Source: Gerris lacustris (Eukaryota > Arthropoda > Insecta > Hemiptera > Gerridae). Taken from it: 64,000 nucleotides of DNA. This document shows positions 31,568-43,224 of the stretch, in pieces; positions within the stretch are counted from its first letter, which is position 1, and each line of letters starts with the position of its first letter. Under the pieces are notes generated by a model, which worked only from the letters and a program-made list of their open reading frames with translations, was not told where the DNA came from and did no database searches. The stretch covers positions 65,455,228 to 65,519,227 of the forward strand of contig OX578283.1 in assembly GCA_951217055.1 (NCBI GenBank). Direction: 5' to 3'. A program made the position numbers and the translations under genes.

Positions 31568-31785
31568 TCTCCAATTCCTTCATCACTTGTATTGAAGAAT
31601 GTCTAAGAAATAACTTTAAACTAAATATTTTAAAAATCAAATATTTTAAATAATAAAAAAAATTGTTGCCTTAACGCCTTTAATAACATTACATACTTCG
31701 AAGAAGATGGGCATTTGACCAAACGTGATTAAATTAAAGAGCGACTGAGAAAATACAAAAATATTTTGAGTTCGACCTCACTTCT
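31568..31785 (+). repeat. Decayed repeat, partner of 29080 and 31310
   Basis: TCCTTCATCACTTGTATTGA leads to ATGTCTAAGAAATAA, where the frame of the 29080 copy is stopped. Later AAGATGGGCATTTGACC and TTAAAGAGCGACTGAG match 31390-31440. This copy joins both parts and may represent the uninterrupted ancestor. Confidence 0.4.
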
Positions 31786-32430
31786 CATTTCGTATACCTT
31801 AATAATTTTATGCTTTTATCATTGTCAAATTTATTTAATTTTCACCCCGTTTTTTAACAAAATATTTTTAACAAATATTAGTGTGGCACATAGCTTCCTC
31901 GCGTTCTATTTAGTATAATTTATTAATTTTATACTATTCAAACCTATTATTGTGTAATTTATTTAATTTTCACCCCGTTTTTAAAACTCTGTCAAAATAG
32001 TTTTGATTTTTTACATGAATCAATTTAGCAAAACCTAAAAATCGCAGAGGGTTAAAATTCATCTGGGGCTATCTGCGGGCTACTTTTAAACTATCCAAAT
32101 TTCATTAAAATCAGTTTGAGTACTTTTGAAGATATATGTGTAAATAAATGTGTTTGATCGCATGTGGAATAACAAATGGTAGAAATATGCATTGGACTTA
32201 TAACAATGGGCTAATTATGACCTACCATACAAATTTCATTAAAATTGGACGAGTAGTTTTTAAGATATGTCAGTTCGCAAAAATTAAGCGTCAGACAGAC
32301 ACGGAACAAAAAATGTTCCCTGAGGTCTCAAACGGATTTCTGTCTTGGAATTTTTGAAATGAGAGACATAAACATTTTCGTTCTTCATACGATCACATAG
32401 CTTCCGTTACCTTGATTTATTAAGCAAAAA
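31786..32430 (+). repeat. Family S, near-complete copy with duplicated 5' end
   Basis: Two S 5' segments lie in series (31786-31860 and 31880-31990), followed by one body and a decayed 3' hairpin (AGCTTCCGTTACCTTGATTT). The 69-codon frame inside is not a gene. Confidence 0.75.
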
Positions 32431-32773
32431 TATATGGAACAATTGTGTTATAAATTCATTACTCTTAAGTACATCTCATTAATAACATTTACATTATTAA
32501 AGACCATAATAGGCTTTAAAAAAGGGGATATGGGGGCTAATAGGTATTTAATTTAATTAATGAATAGAATAAAAAAAAAAAACATTTTTAAGTGAGCGAA
32601 AAATGCGATGGATAAAATTATTATAATAAAAAAACGGTCTCACACAATTCAGATAAACTTTTACTGGTACATACGACATACATACATACATTCATTTTCA
32701 TTTTCCCCCAATAACCATCTTTGTTCCAGTATCTCGAAGATGTTGTACAATTTATGAGAGTGCAACAAAATTA
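32431..32773. other. AT-rich stretch, no gene
   Basis: No recognised features apart from a (CATA)n-like run near 32660-32690. Confidence 0.5.
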
Positions 32774-32937
32774 GCAATGATTCATCATAGAAGAGCTGTG
32801 TAGGTTTAAATCTACACAGTTTATCTGAAGAAGGCTGGTTTAGAACAGCCGAAACCGGTCAATTGTTACAAATACAATTATTTTGTGTGAAGACGTTGTT
32901 TGGTTATTGTACTACACCTCTTCTATGATGAGTCGCT
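32774..32937. mobile_element. Small inverted-repeat element F5
   Basis: The left end, ATGATTCATCATAGAAGAG, is inverse to the right end, CTCTTCTATGATGAGTCGC, with CTGTGTAG/CTACAC just inside. The interior has CTGAAGA, a GGCTG/CAGCC hairpin and CGAAACC. Confidence 0.75.
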
Positions 32938-33060
32938 ATCACACATTGGAGAAAAACACAGTCGAGGATCTTAGCAGTGATGTTTTGCAGTAATAGAGAA
33001 TCAATTGTAAAGACTTAACAATTAATAATAACGAAAAAAGAAGTACAGAAACCACATCAT

Positions 33061-33590
33061 TTTTGCTTCCGAGGTTATCGAAGGTAACGGGAGCTATGAG
33101 ATCGTTCTGAAGAACGAACATTTCGTATGTTTTCGATTTTAAAAAATCCAAGACAGAAATCCGCTCTAATGTCAGGGAACATTTTTGGTCCTATATCTGT
33201 CTGTCAGGCTGTCCACAATTTTTGCAAACCAACAAATCTCGTCCGATTTTAATGAAATTTGGAAGAATTTTAATTAAATTAATTACCCCATTGCTAATCC
33301 CATATAATTGTTAACCTTCTGCGCCCATTTGCTTCACTTCCAAATGCGCACAAACGTACGATAATTTACACTTATATCTTCAAAACCACTCATCTGATTT
33401 TGAAGAAATTTGGATAGTTTGTCGAAAGTAGCCCGCAGATAGCCCTTGATAAATTTTAACCGTCTCCGCACATTTGGCGCAAACAATTTTGACAGATTTA
33501 AAAAAATTGGGGGAAAAAATTAAATAAATTAGGCAAAAATGGGTTGTAAAAACATAATATTAATTACCATTAACGTGCCAGACTAATTGA
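33061..33590 (-). repeat. Family S, minus-strand copy
   Basis: It starts TTTTGCTTCCGAGGTTATCG and passes through TTCCAAGACAGAAATCC. It contains AGCCCGCAGATAGCCC and ends near GGTTGTAAAAACATAATATT, running into the inverse Y segment. Confidence 0.85.
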
Positions 33591-33934
33591 TAGATAATTT
33601 TTATTTTTTTGCCGCTTGGCCGTGAAAAATAGATACTAGATGTTTCCAAAGCAGCTGACAATACATGACTTATCTCTTATTATGATAATAAATAAATTAC
33701 AGATAAATATTATATCTAACATGATTGTAAATATTCTAAAAATATCACGTTCTTAAAGTATAATAATTTTCCTTCTTTTAATTCTTGAGTTTATTTAAAG
33801 ACACCACATATATCCGTATGCTATTCACGAATTCGTGTGGAAAGCAGAATAATTAATCTCTAAGAATTATTCTCCAATTAAAAATAGGATTATATGTGGT
33901 CAGTCTATTGACAAATTAAGAAATAATAAATCGG
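33591..33934 (-). repeat. Family Y segment, inverse copy, plus flank
   Basis: GCAGCTGACAATACATGACT and CACCACATATATCCGTATGC are inverse to words at 19205-19440. The last 100 bp before the D element is AT-rich and unassigned. Confidence 0.6.
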
Positions 33935-34745
33935 GTACGGGGTACCTCGGAACTTTTCCTTACTTCAGAGGCCACTAAAGTGGCCTCTCCTGCTGCTTCG
34001 CAGCAGGAGGAAGCAGCATTGGATGTGGTCAGTACTTGGATGATACCGTTCTGAACTAACTGATTTAATATCATTCTTCAAAAATAACCTTATTTTTAAT
34101 ACCTATATTTTATTTAATTATTTGAAGTTTGGCGGTCATTTGACAGATGTAAACAAACTTTGACGTCATCAAAATTATTGCACTAATAAATAATTATATT
34201 TTATATTCGCTTATAACTTTTAAACTAATAAATGGAATTTCATCGGGGGTTATTATATTTGTTCCTTAGTTTCTTCCGGTTCCAACGATATGCTATATGT
34301 CAAAAACCTATTTATACTTTCGGCATTAATAACCGTTAAAGTTTAAAAAATAAAAAATTGCTAACTTAAAAATGGCGGCCAATATCAAAATGAAATTTGG
34401 TGGGCTTGTTTGTCATACAGAGAGGTATATTCGTGCCAAATTTCAACTCGATCAGGACCATTGTCGATTTATTACGATTTTTAAAATTTTTGCTGACTCA
34501 ACAAACTGCGGAAAAATTTGATTTTCCGGGCGGCACCACTACAGGTAAGGAATTTTCTGCCGTTTCAACTCTCTAGGTTAAATACCTTGGGCGGCTACGA
34601 TGATAACACACACACATACCTAAATACAGACCATGCTGAAAACCACTCAGGAGGTCTTAAAAACACACAAAACGGATAATTCCGTTGAAATCTGGAAAAA
34701 AAAATGTTTGGTAAAAACAGTACTTTTCCTACTATAGGTAGTGAG
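33935..34745 (+). mobile_element. Family D, 5S-rRNA-like SINE candidate, copy 1
   Basis: Two palindromes come first (GGCCACTAAAGTGGCC at 33970, TCCTGCTGCTTCGCAGCAGG at 33988). Then AAGCAGCATTGGATGTGGTC and AGTACTTGGATG match the 3' half of eukaryotic 5S rRNA, including the TFIIIA box C. A tail of about 690 bp is shared with 44528-45290. The box C-plus-tail layout fits a 5S-derived (SINE3-type) repeat. However, the 5' half of 5S is missing or unrecognisable. Confidence 0.65.
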
Positions 34746-35739
34746 GAAAAGTAAAAAGGCAAATGTTCTGAAACAACATTCGTCCAAAAGAACATGTGGA
34801 AATATTTGTAATAGTGAATTAAGTGCTGTTTAGCTAATAGCTCCATAGAAAATTAGGGTTTAATAGACATTAGACTATCATACAATTAAGATCTACAGCA
34901 TAATATATTATACTACAACACAGTCAACTTAATAATTGTATGTATGAGATATAATGATAAAAAATAAAGAACAAAAACAATGTAATTTATCTACGGGCCA
35001 AGAGAAATTATAGACCTTTTTACTTTTTATATAAAATTATGCATCTCTATTATTGTAAGTAGATAAACAGTTTAATTAACTATTACATATATATCTACAA
35101 TTATTATATATATCTACAATTATACGATTATCCTCAACTCCTATTGGCATAATAATGTTTAATAGATGAATAATAAGTTAACGAGGTAGCGTATATAATA
35201 AAACGGGAATTTTATTTATAGTGAAGGACATTAATACTGTTTGCATATTCAAATACAGGCCAAGGTAATAAGACTCATCTGAGTTTCAGGGTCATTCTTT
35301 TTTTTCATTAATAAGCCAGAATTAGAATAATTTTATTAATTTAATGGTTAGATTTGTTAAAATAGCATATCATTTTCCTTTATTTTTAATGCTACTCTTT
35401 AGTGAAAGTTGAACATTATAAAAGTGTATTTATTATATTAATAACAGCTTTTAAAGCATTATATTCATTGTACTAATAAATTTAACACGGTTAATTATGA
35501 TGAAATTAGATTTATTACTTTATTATTAAATAATACTTTGTTTTATTGGCGAACTTTGAATTTATTATTATTATATTCCTTGAATTAAAAGAAAACGAAA
35601 GTGCTTTAAGATGTCTACTCAAGATATCAGTCAAAAGAATCAAAGAAATCAGTGAAAGATCATTACTTAAACTTAATACTGTCTACATTTACTGTCAATC
35701 CATTGAATAGTATATTTCATACATAGAATTTAATAAAAA
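34746..35739. other. AT-rich stretch, no gene
   Basis: There is a small duplication of TATATATCTACAATTAT near 35090-35125. No coding signal. Confidence 0.5.
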
Positions 35740-36529
35740 TACGTGTGGTGTCACGGGACACCCGCTAGGAACGAAGTTCCTTACATGTTTCATTAAATAT
35801 AAATTATAAAATCACACTGCTAAGTACGTATACATTGCTAACTACTTATACATGGCGGAGTTAGAAAAGAGACAAAATTAAAAGTAACGAACTGTTTCGC
35901 CTAGCAGAGTTAAGGCAAAAAATCATTATTTGTATCATTAAAGCAAGCGTCTTACTATAAATATATATTGAATATAAGAAAAAAGTTGATCATGATGAGT
36001 TTATAGTGAAAGAGTATGTTTGTTAAAGGAGTTTCGATTGAAATAGGACTGTTTTCTACCTACCCGGCCTACTAATTTAAAATATTATAAAATATATCTC
36101 TTCTCTACTCTACAGCTCCTGAATGTATCAGGGTGAAATTTTACATGATTATATTTTATTTATTTACAGAACAAAGTGAAATTTTTGACATACATAACAA
36201 AAATAATCAAAACAAGTCAAGTAACAGACTTCCTTAATAACACTTTTTCCCCGTCTTTTGAAGCTTACGTTTAAGCAAGCGTTGCGCGTGAACGCTTGGG
36301 CGGATAACGTTTTCTGACGAACTCAGCCTGGGCATTGGTAAAATGAACATGTGTACCAAATTTCATCTAACTCGGTGATCTTTTACTCAAGTTATCGTCA
36401 TCTGTAGATTTCGTGACGGATTTTGCGTGACGGTGATTTTGTGACGGTTATTTTATGGGGGTGATTTTGGTCGTTTTTTTCGGATTCACTCCCGGGCTCC
36501 AGAACGTGCCATACGGAACTTCGTTCCAA
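35740..36529 (+). repeat. Family R repeat, copy B
   Basis: TACGTGTGGTGTCACGGGAC starts it, with GGAACGAAGTTCCTTACATG just inside. It ends CTCCAGAACGTGCCATACGG then AACTTCGTTCC. This copy preserves both GGAACGAAGTTCC-type ends. It matches 20720 and 38094. Confidence 0.85.
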
Positions 36530-37148
36530 TAATTAACTATGAGCAACAGCGTAAATTGAACTGTTTAAAAAGTTAAATCACAAGAAAACGTTCCAAAGTG
36601 GAAATTATCCCTTTAGAACAGTAGGTAAGCATCGTAGATCCCTAGTAACGTATTAGCTTCTTGTGTAAAGCAATTTATCAAATATATAAGTATTCCAAAC
36701 CCAGTAGTGGTAGAATACAGATAAAGAAAAGGTAAACAACATATATTTTTTCTTTTCTTTGCTTGATATAATATTAGAGTTTTATCTCTGTCTGTTTGAA
36801 ACCTAAAATAATAAGAGTAATAATTTTTTTGGCAAAAATCTTAAGTATACAATGGGCCAACGTTTTTTTATACTAAGTTATCTTTCGATTATCTTCTTAT
36901 CTTTTGATTATTTTAACATTAAAAGATCATTATCACGTTTCAATTCTGTTAACTGTTTTAAAAAAATTGAATATGCATATTTTAATTTCAAATATGCAAA
37001 TTCTTTTACAAGAATTCTTTACAAGATTCTTTTAAAATATGCATATTCAATTTTATTTCTGCATGTCTTAAGAGCAGGGAATATTGTCTAATATATGTAT
37101 ATTGCAATATTCATATTATTTTCACTAACTTATTTGAAGCTGAGATAT
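36530..37148. other. AT-rich stretch containing an 88-bp palindrome
   Basis: At 36965-37052 AATTGAATATGCATATTTTA is mirrored by TTAAAATATGCATATTCAAT around a 46-bp spacer. The spacer includes ATGCAAAT. The 79-codon frame across it is composition-driven. Confidence 0.6.
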
Positions 37149-37733
37149 TACTACGTTTTTATTAGCTTGCATTCTTGTTTGTTTGTTTGTCCGGTACAAA
37201 TTTGGCAATCGATTTCTAACTAACTTCCCGAATAGCTATAGGCATTTGAAACTTTTAGCATATAGCTCAGAACACGATAACAATGCATTATTTTAATACT
37301 TTTAGCCATCTTTTAGCAGAATTTAATTAGTTTTCAGCAAATTTTGATGTGCGGAAAGTTATTTCGGAAAAAATCCGCAAGTTATTTTATTTGTTTTGCC
37401 ATATCCAATATTTACGCAATCTTCATTTTGACGGGTCTTAAATTTGTGATAGATAAACATTGAATGACAGCAAAACAGGAAATATCGATTATATTATTTC
37501 AAAATTTGGTGTTGGGGATATCCGTTTTACAAAGATTTATTCTTTTATAGGTTTAAGATCAGCTCTCTGGATGGTTGTCATTTATGTGAAGTAAATAAAT
37601 TCAGAACTATTTTTTTTTTCACTAACATTATATATTATATAACAATAACAATTATATTATCAACATTACATAAGATTCAACAGAAAATTTAAAAACGTAG
37701 TATATAAAAAGTTCTTTTTATTTTGAAATTATT
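37149..37733 (-). mobile_element. Family K element, copy 3
   Basis: TACTACGTTTTTATTAGCTT to AAAAACGTAGTATATAAAAA plus the outer tail ending TTTTGAAATTATT. It has the same internal order as copy 2, with a short deletion near 37500 that removes the ATCGATGGCACGG segment. Confidence 0.85.
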
Positions 37734-38093
37734 TATGTAAATTAACTTGATTTTATTTGTTTATCGCTGTCGTAAACGGTTTCTAAAATATAAAAAAGTA
37801 TTGTTGAATAATTTAGAAGAATAAGATGCGGGTTAGCTAGACATTACACGAGTGTTTCACCATTTTTACCTATTAATTAAGAGGAAATGGTGATTAGACA
37901 TTGATAGTTTACAAAAACACTGATAATGTAAAGGATCATTAAACCGGGAGGTAGTACAAGAGTTGCAAAAGTGTTTAAATCTATTATGCAATTATAACAC
38001 AAAGTGCAATGCTCTAATTATCCTAATTCTAAATTAACTCCGATGAACCAAAGTTGATATTGAGATTTTCTATTGTAATAAATGTAAAAAAAA
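37734..38093. other. AT-rich stretch, no gene
   Basis: No recognised features. Confidence 0.5.
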
Positions 38094-39009
38094 TACGTTT
38101 GGTGTCGCAGGACACCCGGTAGGAACGCAGTTCCTTACGCTTTTCATTAAATATAAATTATAAAATCACACTGCTAAGTATATGATTCTAATTACTTATA
38201 CATGGCGGAGTTAGAAAAGAGACAAAATTAAAAGTAACTAACTATTTGTACTTAGCGGAGTTAGGGCAAATCAAAAGAAAACATTTTATTTATCATTGAA
38301 GCGAGTGTCTTGCAATAAATATGTATTGAATATTAAGAAAAAAGTTTATCATGATGAGTTGATACATAGAGAGGATGATTGTAGTAAAGAGCCGAGTAGT
38401 GAGGAAGAGAACTATTCTCAGCCCTCACGCCCCGGCCTACTCCATGTCAAATATATATTATAAAATATATCACTTCACTACACAAAAACTTGTGCATGTA
38501 TCAGATTGAAATTTTACATGCCTGTTTCAATTGTACTTTAGGCTAGTTTAGACGATGTATTTGAAGTTTTTTTTTTTTTAAATCGTCACGCAGAACGTAA
38601 GATATCGGTAAAAACGTTGTTTGCTCTATTTTAAACGTTTAGGTCCACATTAAAAATGTTAACGATCTTTAACACTTAATAGCGATGCCTGTGTTGGTTT
38701 TACTAAAGAAAAAAAAAGCTATTTAAAAAAGCTGTTTGCCTCATCGAATAGATGAAGTTAGAATTTTTTGAGGTCCTAAATTCCTATTTTGCATTTGAAG
38801 CTTACGTTTACGCGAGCGTACGTAGGCGGATAACGTTGTCCAATGAACTCTTCCTGTGCACTGGTAAAATGAATGTGTGTACCAAATTTCAACTAAATCG
38901 GTCAACTTTTACTCAAGATATCGTCATTAGTCAAATTCGTGACGGTCGATTTTTTCGGATTCACTACCGGGCTCCAGAAGCTATAACGTGCCATAACGAA
39001 CTTCGTTCC
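38094..39009 (+). repeat. Family R repeat, copy C
   Basis: It starts TACGTTTGGTGTCGCAGGAC and GGAACGCAGTTCCTTACG, and ends CATAACGAACTTCGTTCC. It contains ACATGGCGGAGTTAGAAAAG and GAATAGATGAAGTTAGAATT. The 90-codon frame 38752-39024 falls in it. Confidence 0.85.
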
Positions 39010-40052
39010 AAAAAGGTCTGTTAAACACTAGAACTTGAACGCTTCGGTGTACATTACACCGTACACCGCACATAATAATACTAATCATAAATAAAGTTAT
39101 ATAAAATTACTTTGTTGGTTAATTTTTAAATAACTGTCTAGTAATTGTAATTTTATACTTTGATTTATATTTTGTTGCAAAAGTTTAAAGTTAAATATCA
39201 AACGACAGATATGCAGCTTCCCTAAGGCTATATTTATTGAAAGATCATTATATATTTTTTCTCTCATAATAAAGCCGCAATTGCTGATCTAATCCTTATC
39301 TTAGTAAATATATTACCTTTATAATGTTTAAAAGTTGTTAATGGGTAGAAAGTAATAAAGATATTTATTTGTTTATTTATTTTTTAGATTTGACTTTAAG
39401 TTTAAGACCATGTTGAATCATATTATAGCCTCGAGCAACAATTTTATACAAGGAAATTAAAAGCTAAAAAAACCGACATAAATAACTCTAGATGAAAAAA
39501 AAGGGGGGACATGAAGTAAAGAATATTGACTAGGTCATGTCTGATCTTAGGGCAGCTAAAACCATTAATTTCTTCAGTATTTGAAAGCTGAGTTTGACCA
39601 TTATAAAGATAGACCTCCGTATATCACGGAGCAATAAATCACTTTGTTCTAGTATTAACCAAAAAATAATCAACTCGCCACTCTATTCTTCTGTAAATTG
39701 ATGAACAACTAATTTAAGTAATGAAGTTTCAAGCACGAAAACTAAACTTTGAAAAAGATATTTCAGTTTTAAGTTCATTTTCATTTTGAGAAGTCCTTGA
39801 AATTATAAAATAACGTTACTTTGTAGAAAAACGTTTTCAAATAATAATAGTGAAAAACTTATTCCCATATTTCAACTGTTGCAAGTTACAAGATTAAATA
39901 AATCTATATTAAGAGTTACGAATCTTTTAATTAGTAAATGTGTCTACTTTTAAACATTAAATGTAATGTTATTTCTCAAATTTTATTTGATATAACAAGG
40001 GGTGGATTAAGGAAGGTCACTGAATCAAGAATAATCTTTGACTTATTATTTC
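39010..40052. other. AT-rich stretch, no gene
   Basis: No repeat family or coding signal recognised over about 1 kb. Confidence 0.5.
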
Positions 40053-40540
40053 AAATTTTACGATTTTGGTAGTATTCATACTACGGAAAGATTAAATTTT
40101 AATTTAAATCAAATTATAATTATTATTAACTACGGGAAACAGACAGAGAAAAATACACTCCAGCGCTGGGATTTGAACCACAATATGAATTTCTAATTGA
40201 TTGTACTAGGTACAGGAACTAATTGGGTACTTTATAATTATAAGCTTTATTTCTCGATCTAGTTCTATGTCATTAATGTTGACTTCTCAGATTTGTGGAA
40301 AATTGAAAGCTTAAATTCGGGACAAGGTATCATTAACGTCAGAGAAAATCATTCTCCTGCGTAGCTTAGTTGGTAGAGCGCTATACTGGAAATATAGAGG
40401 CCCGTGGTTCAAATGCCGGCGCTGGAGTGTATTTTTCTCTGTCTGTTTCCCGTAGTTAATAATAATTATAATTTGATTTAAATAAAAATGTAATCTTTCC
40501 GTAGTATGAATACTACCAAAACCAAAATCGTAAAATATGA
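40053..40540. mobile_element. Inverted pair of tRNA-derived SINE copies
   Basis: The left arm, 40053-40173, is inverse to 40421-40540. Both carry ACTACGGGAAACAGACAGAG or its complement and a CATACTACGG/CCGTAGTATG end. The left copy stops inside the tRNA-like head, at about the T-arm. The right copy has a full head at 40361-40433. Between them lies a segment repeated directly downstream (40541-40680). Confidence 0.85.
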
Positions 40541-40680
40541 ATTTCTAATTGATTGTACTATAGGTACAGGTACTAATTGGATTTCTCGGTCTAGTTCTAT
40601 GTCATTAATGTTGACTTCTCAGATTTGTGGAAAATTGAAAGCTTAAATTCGGGACAAGGTATTATTAACGTCAGAGAAAA
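40185..40680 (+). repeat. Direct repeats of about 145-160 bp flanking the SINE head
   Basis: ATGAATTTCTAATTGATTGT at 40186 and again at 40538, each followed by GGTACAGG, TCTAGTTCTATGTCATTAAT and CAGATTTGTGGAAAATTGAA. The two copies differ by small indels. They bracket the right SINE copy. Confidence 0.85.
40361..40433 (+). pseudogene. tRNA-like SINE head, anticodon-position GGA
   Basis: The seven-base acceptor strands TCCTGCG and CGCTGGA pair with one mismatch. GCTT/GAGC form a D-stem and CTATA/TATAG a perfect anticodon stem around CTGGAAA, giving GGA at 34-36. The A-box TAGCTTAGTTGGTAGAGC is intact. The T-stem (CGTGG against GCCGG) is mostly unpaired. There is no long variable arm as a serine tRNA would need, so this is not a working tRNA gene. 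Confidence 0.7.
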
Positions 40681-40740
40681 TTATTTCAATTAAATATTAT
40701 ACAAAAGTAGAAACTAAAACTTAAATATACAGATAATATT

Positions 40741-41213
40741 ATAGCTCAGCTTCTGTAATAGATAGAGATATGGGGTTTGCGGGGTCTGAAAACTACATTC
40801 TTCTACTTTAAATTTCATATCTATAACTTTAAAAACTATTGGGGGGAAGCCATGCAATAACGGTTTGAAATAGGGTCTTAAAAAAAGTCGTGTCCGGATA
40901 GTAATCGTTGTTTGGTATTATAGTTTTGATAGAATAAATTACCATATGGTAGAGGGGGGGGGGGGGTTCTTTGTAGGTAAGTGGGAGGAGTCCCTCAGTG
41001 TTATAACAAACATTGAAGATGTGTTAAGCACAATGTTGCCTGAAGTCTGGGCAATTCTCTTGCAAGTATTGAATTGTTTGCAAGGAGCGATGCGACGGGG
41101 TAACATCTTGCCATAAACGTGCAATTCAGCATTTGATCTTCAATTTCATGCAAAATTGTGCTTAACCCATCTTCAATGTTTGTTATAATACTGAGGGACT
41201 CCTCTCAATTACG
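40741..41213 (-). mobile_element. Foldback F1, truncated second copy
   Basis: One whole arm and the spacer of F1 are present in opposite orientation to 7841-8537. About 65 bp of the other arm remains before it ends at CTCTCAATTACG. Poly-G at 40958-40967 matches the arm homopolymer. Confidence 0.85.
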
Positions 41214-41275
41214 TCAATGAATTTGGATGAGAGGTCATAATTAGCTCAATTAAGCATCTAATCTTTAAATATTAC

Positions 41276-41560
41276 TCCAATTCAAAAGTGGTCACCAATC
41301 AAGTGAAAAACTAACATCGACTTAATTTACGGTCAACTAACTAATTTGGTACTCAGGCTCATAAAAATTACATTGCCACCATAATGGGCTGGACATGGCT
41401 GCTCTCCACCTGTTTGTTTTTTTCAAATGCCTATTGCCAAGCTATGTCCCGCAGACGAACTTAGCTGACCACTTATTCTTAAAAGGCACTAAAAGATTAA
41501 CTTGTACACAAAATTCTAGCTTGATTTTAGTCAAATACTTTTTTGCGTGCAAAAAAGTAC
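41276..41560 (+). mobile_element. Foldback F2, single-arm copy
   Basis: GTGGTCACCAATCAAGTG, then TAACATCGACTTAATTTACG and CTATGTCCCGCAGACGAACT. It ends at TTTTTTGCGTGCAAAAAAGT. It corresponds to the right arm plus the centre of F2, without the hAT-like insertion. Confidence 0.85.
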
Positions 41561-42115
41561 AAATACAATTATCTTTTATTAAAAAGAAAAAAAAATACAA
41601 TTTTAAAATCTAATTCCGTACATCCAATAAACTTGTGCATTTTATTGTTAAAAAATAAAACGTATAATTTAATTTACGATTTTTAATTCTTTTACCTTTT
41701 TCCCCCACTTTAAGTAAAAAGATTTGAATTCTTATTTTACGAGTTTCCGGTCCCATCTTTTTTAACGTTACCTCACTTATTATTATATTATTCTTCAAAA
41801 TAACATTTAATTCCCTGTCCTATATCTATATTTCCATTAAAAAGGTAACAGAATGGGAAGGAATTCATTTTCATTTTGAAAAATAACATTAAAAACCCTT
41901 CATATAATTTTAGTATTATTGTTCCACATAAATCGTGACCTTCCACATTTAATTATATTTTTGGTATTAAAAGTAACAATTAAAATACGTAGTAAACCTT
42001 ATAATTGGTTCCAGTTTTAATGTTTTTAAATTATTTTGGGATGAACAATTTCGAAACAAATATATTACGTGTTTTTTAAGGTTCTTCGTAATAAAAAGTT
42101 TTTTTACGAATGTTC
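41561..42115. other. AT-rich stretch, no gene
   Basis: No recognised features. Confidence 0.5.
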
Positions 42116-42720
42116 TTTTTACTTTCTCATATAAAGAGAAAGTATTGTGATAGCGCGAAAATTCGATTTTGAGATTTTGATGGATTTACACGTTTTGAGG
42201 TCCCCTGAGTCCAAAAAAGTGGTTTTTAAAAAATGTCTGTCTGTCGTCTGTCTTCTGTGCAGACGCCTGGAGCCTAAAGTACTGGGCCGATTTTGACGAA
42301 ATTTGGCATACATGTTCAGAAAAATCATACCCCGAGGCAACATCGAGAAATGAATTTTAGCTCTAATTTTGGGGGCGCTACCCCCCAAAAACTCTGAAAA
42401 AAAATTATTTCTCGAAAACGGTTCCGACGATATTGATTAAAAATTCTAAAATGTAGTCCATTTGAATACGAATCCAACGATATAAGCTGTTTTCCCAGGA
42501 AAAATCTAGTTCCTGAGAAATCAGCTTAAAACGCGGATGGAGAGAGCCCGGGTTCGATTCCCCGCCCAGGAGAAGTTATTTATATGATAAATTTTGATGA
42601 AATGTTCAATAATATTTAAATGTACATTTGAAAACTAATAAATGAAAACACTGGGCTAAGTAATAATGAACTCATATATGAGAAAGTTTGTCTGAGTTGT
42701 CTCGGACCGATTTTATATTT
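42116..42720 (+). repeat. Family T repeat, best-preserved copy
   Basis: It opens with the hairpin ACTTTCTCATATAAAGAGAA. It passes GTGCAGACGCCTGGAGCC, TACTGGGCCGATTTTGACGA, TTGGGGGCGCTACCCCCC and CGAAAACGGTTCCGACGA. A B-box-like GGGTTCGATTCCCCGCC follows near 42550, and the GAGAAAGTTTGTCTGAG tail ends it. The late position of the tRNA-like part distinguishes it from ordinary SINEs. Confidence 0.85.
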
Positions 42721-42867
42721 TGTAATTAAATTGAAATTTTATTTTTTCACCATGTTCATTAAATTCTTTACTAAAAAATCGGCGAAACTCAATGAATAAA
42801 CTTTGTTTGTAAACCAAATTATTAACATCACCCTGTAATATTTCTTTATTTAAGATAAAAGAAATTA

Positions 42868-43100
42868 GGCACTTCTTTAGATTGTTACTCCCATTATAAA
42901 ATAATTTGAGGGGAGTAACAATCTAAAGAAGGTGTACGGAGTGTTCTTCTTTAGACTGTTACTCCCCTTATAAAAACATAAGTATGATATTTCTTTGTCC
43001 CAATTTAAATTGGACTAAATATACCTTTGTCTTAATAGTTGTTATGAACTAAAAGTCATTTTTATTTAAAAAAAAAAAAAAACCTAGGGGAGTAACAATC
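42868..43100. mobile_element. Family M MITE
   Basis: It starts GGCACTTCTTTAGATTGTTA and contains one complete 71-bp-like module (42910-42975). It carries AATTTAAATTGGACTAAAT and ends with GGGGAGTAACAATC. It is closely related to the parent of the array at 1-355. Confidence 0.85.
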
Positions 43101-43224
43101 AAGTAACAGAAATTATATATAAAAATTATTATACATAAAAAATGTACAGCATGACATATGCATGTGAATAAGCACATACATATGTACATTCGTATCAGAT
43201 TGCAACAGTTCTATACTAAACACA

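Noticed and set aside
32823..32855. Confirmed hammerhead ribozyme in F5
   Set aside because: The core-like CTGAAGA/CGAAAC is present, but I could not pair stem I around the GTC that follows. It is kept only as part of a hypothesis.
38752..39024. 90-codon frame in family R
   Set aside because: The same interval in copies A and B contains stops and indels, so no coding constraint is seen.
40361..40433. Functional tRNA gene with GGA anticodon
   Set aside because: The T-stem is mostly unpaired, there is no long variable arm for serine, and the sequence is part of a duplicated SINE with a shared tail.
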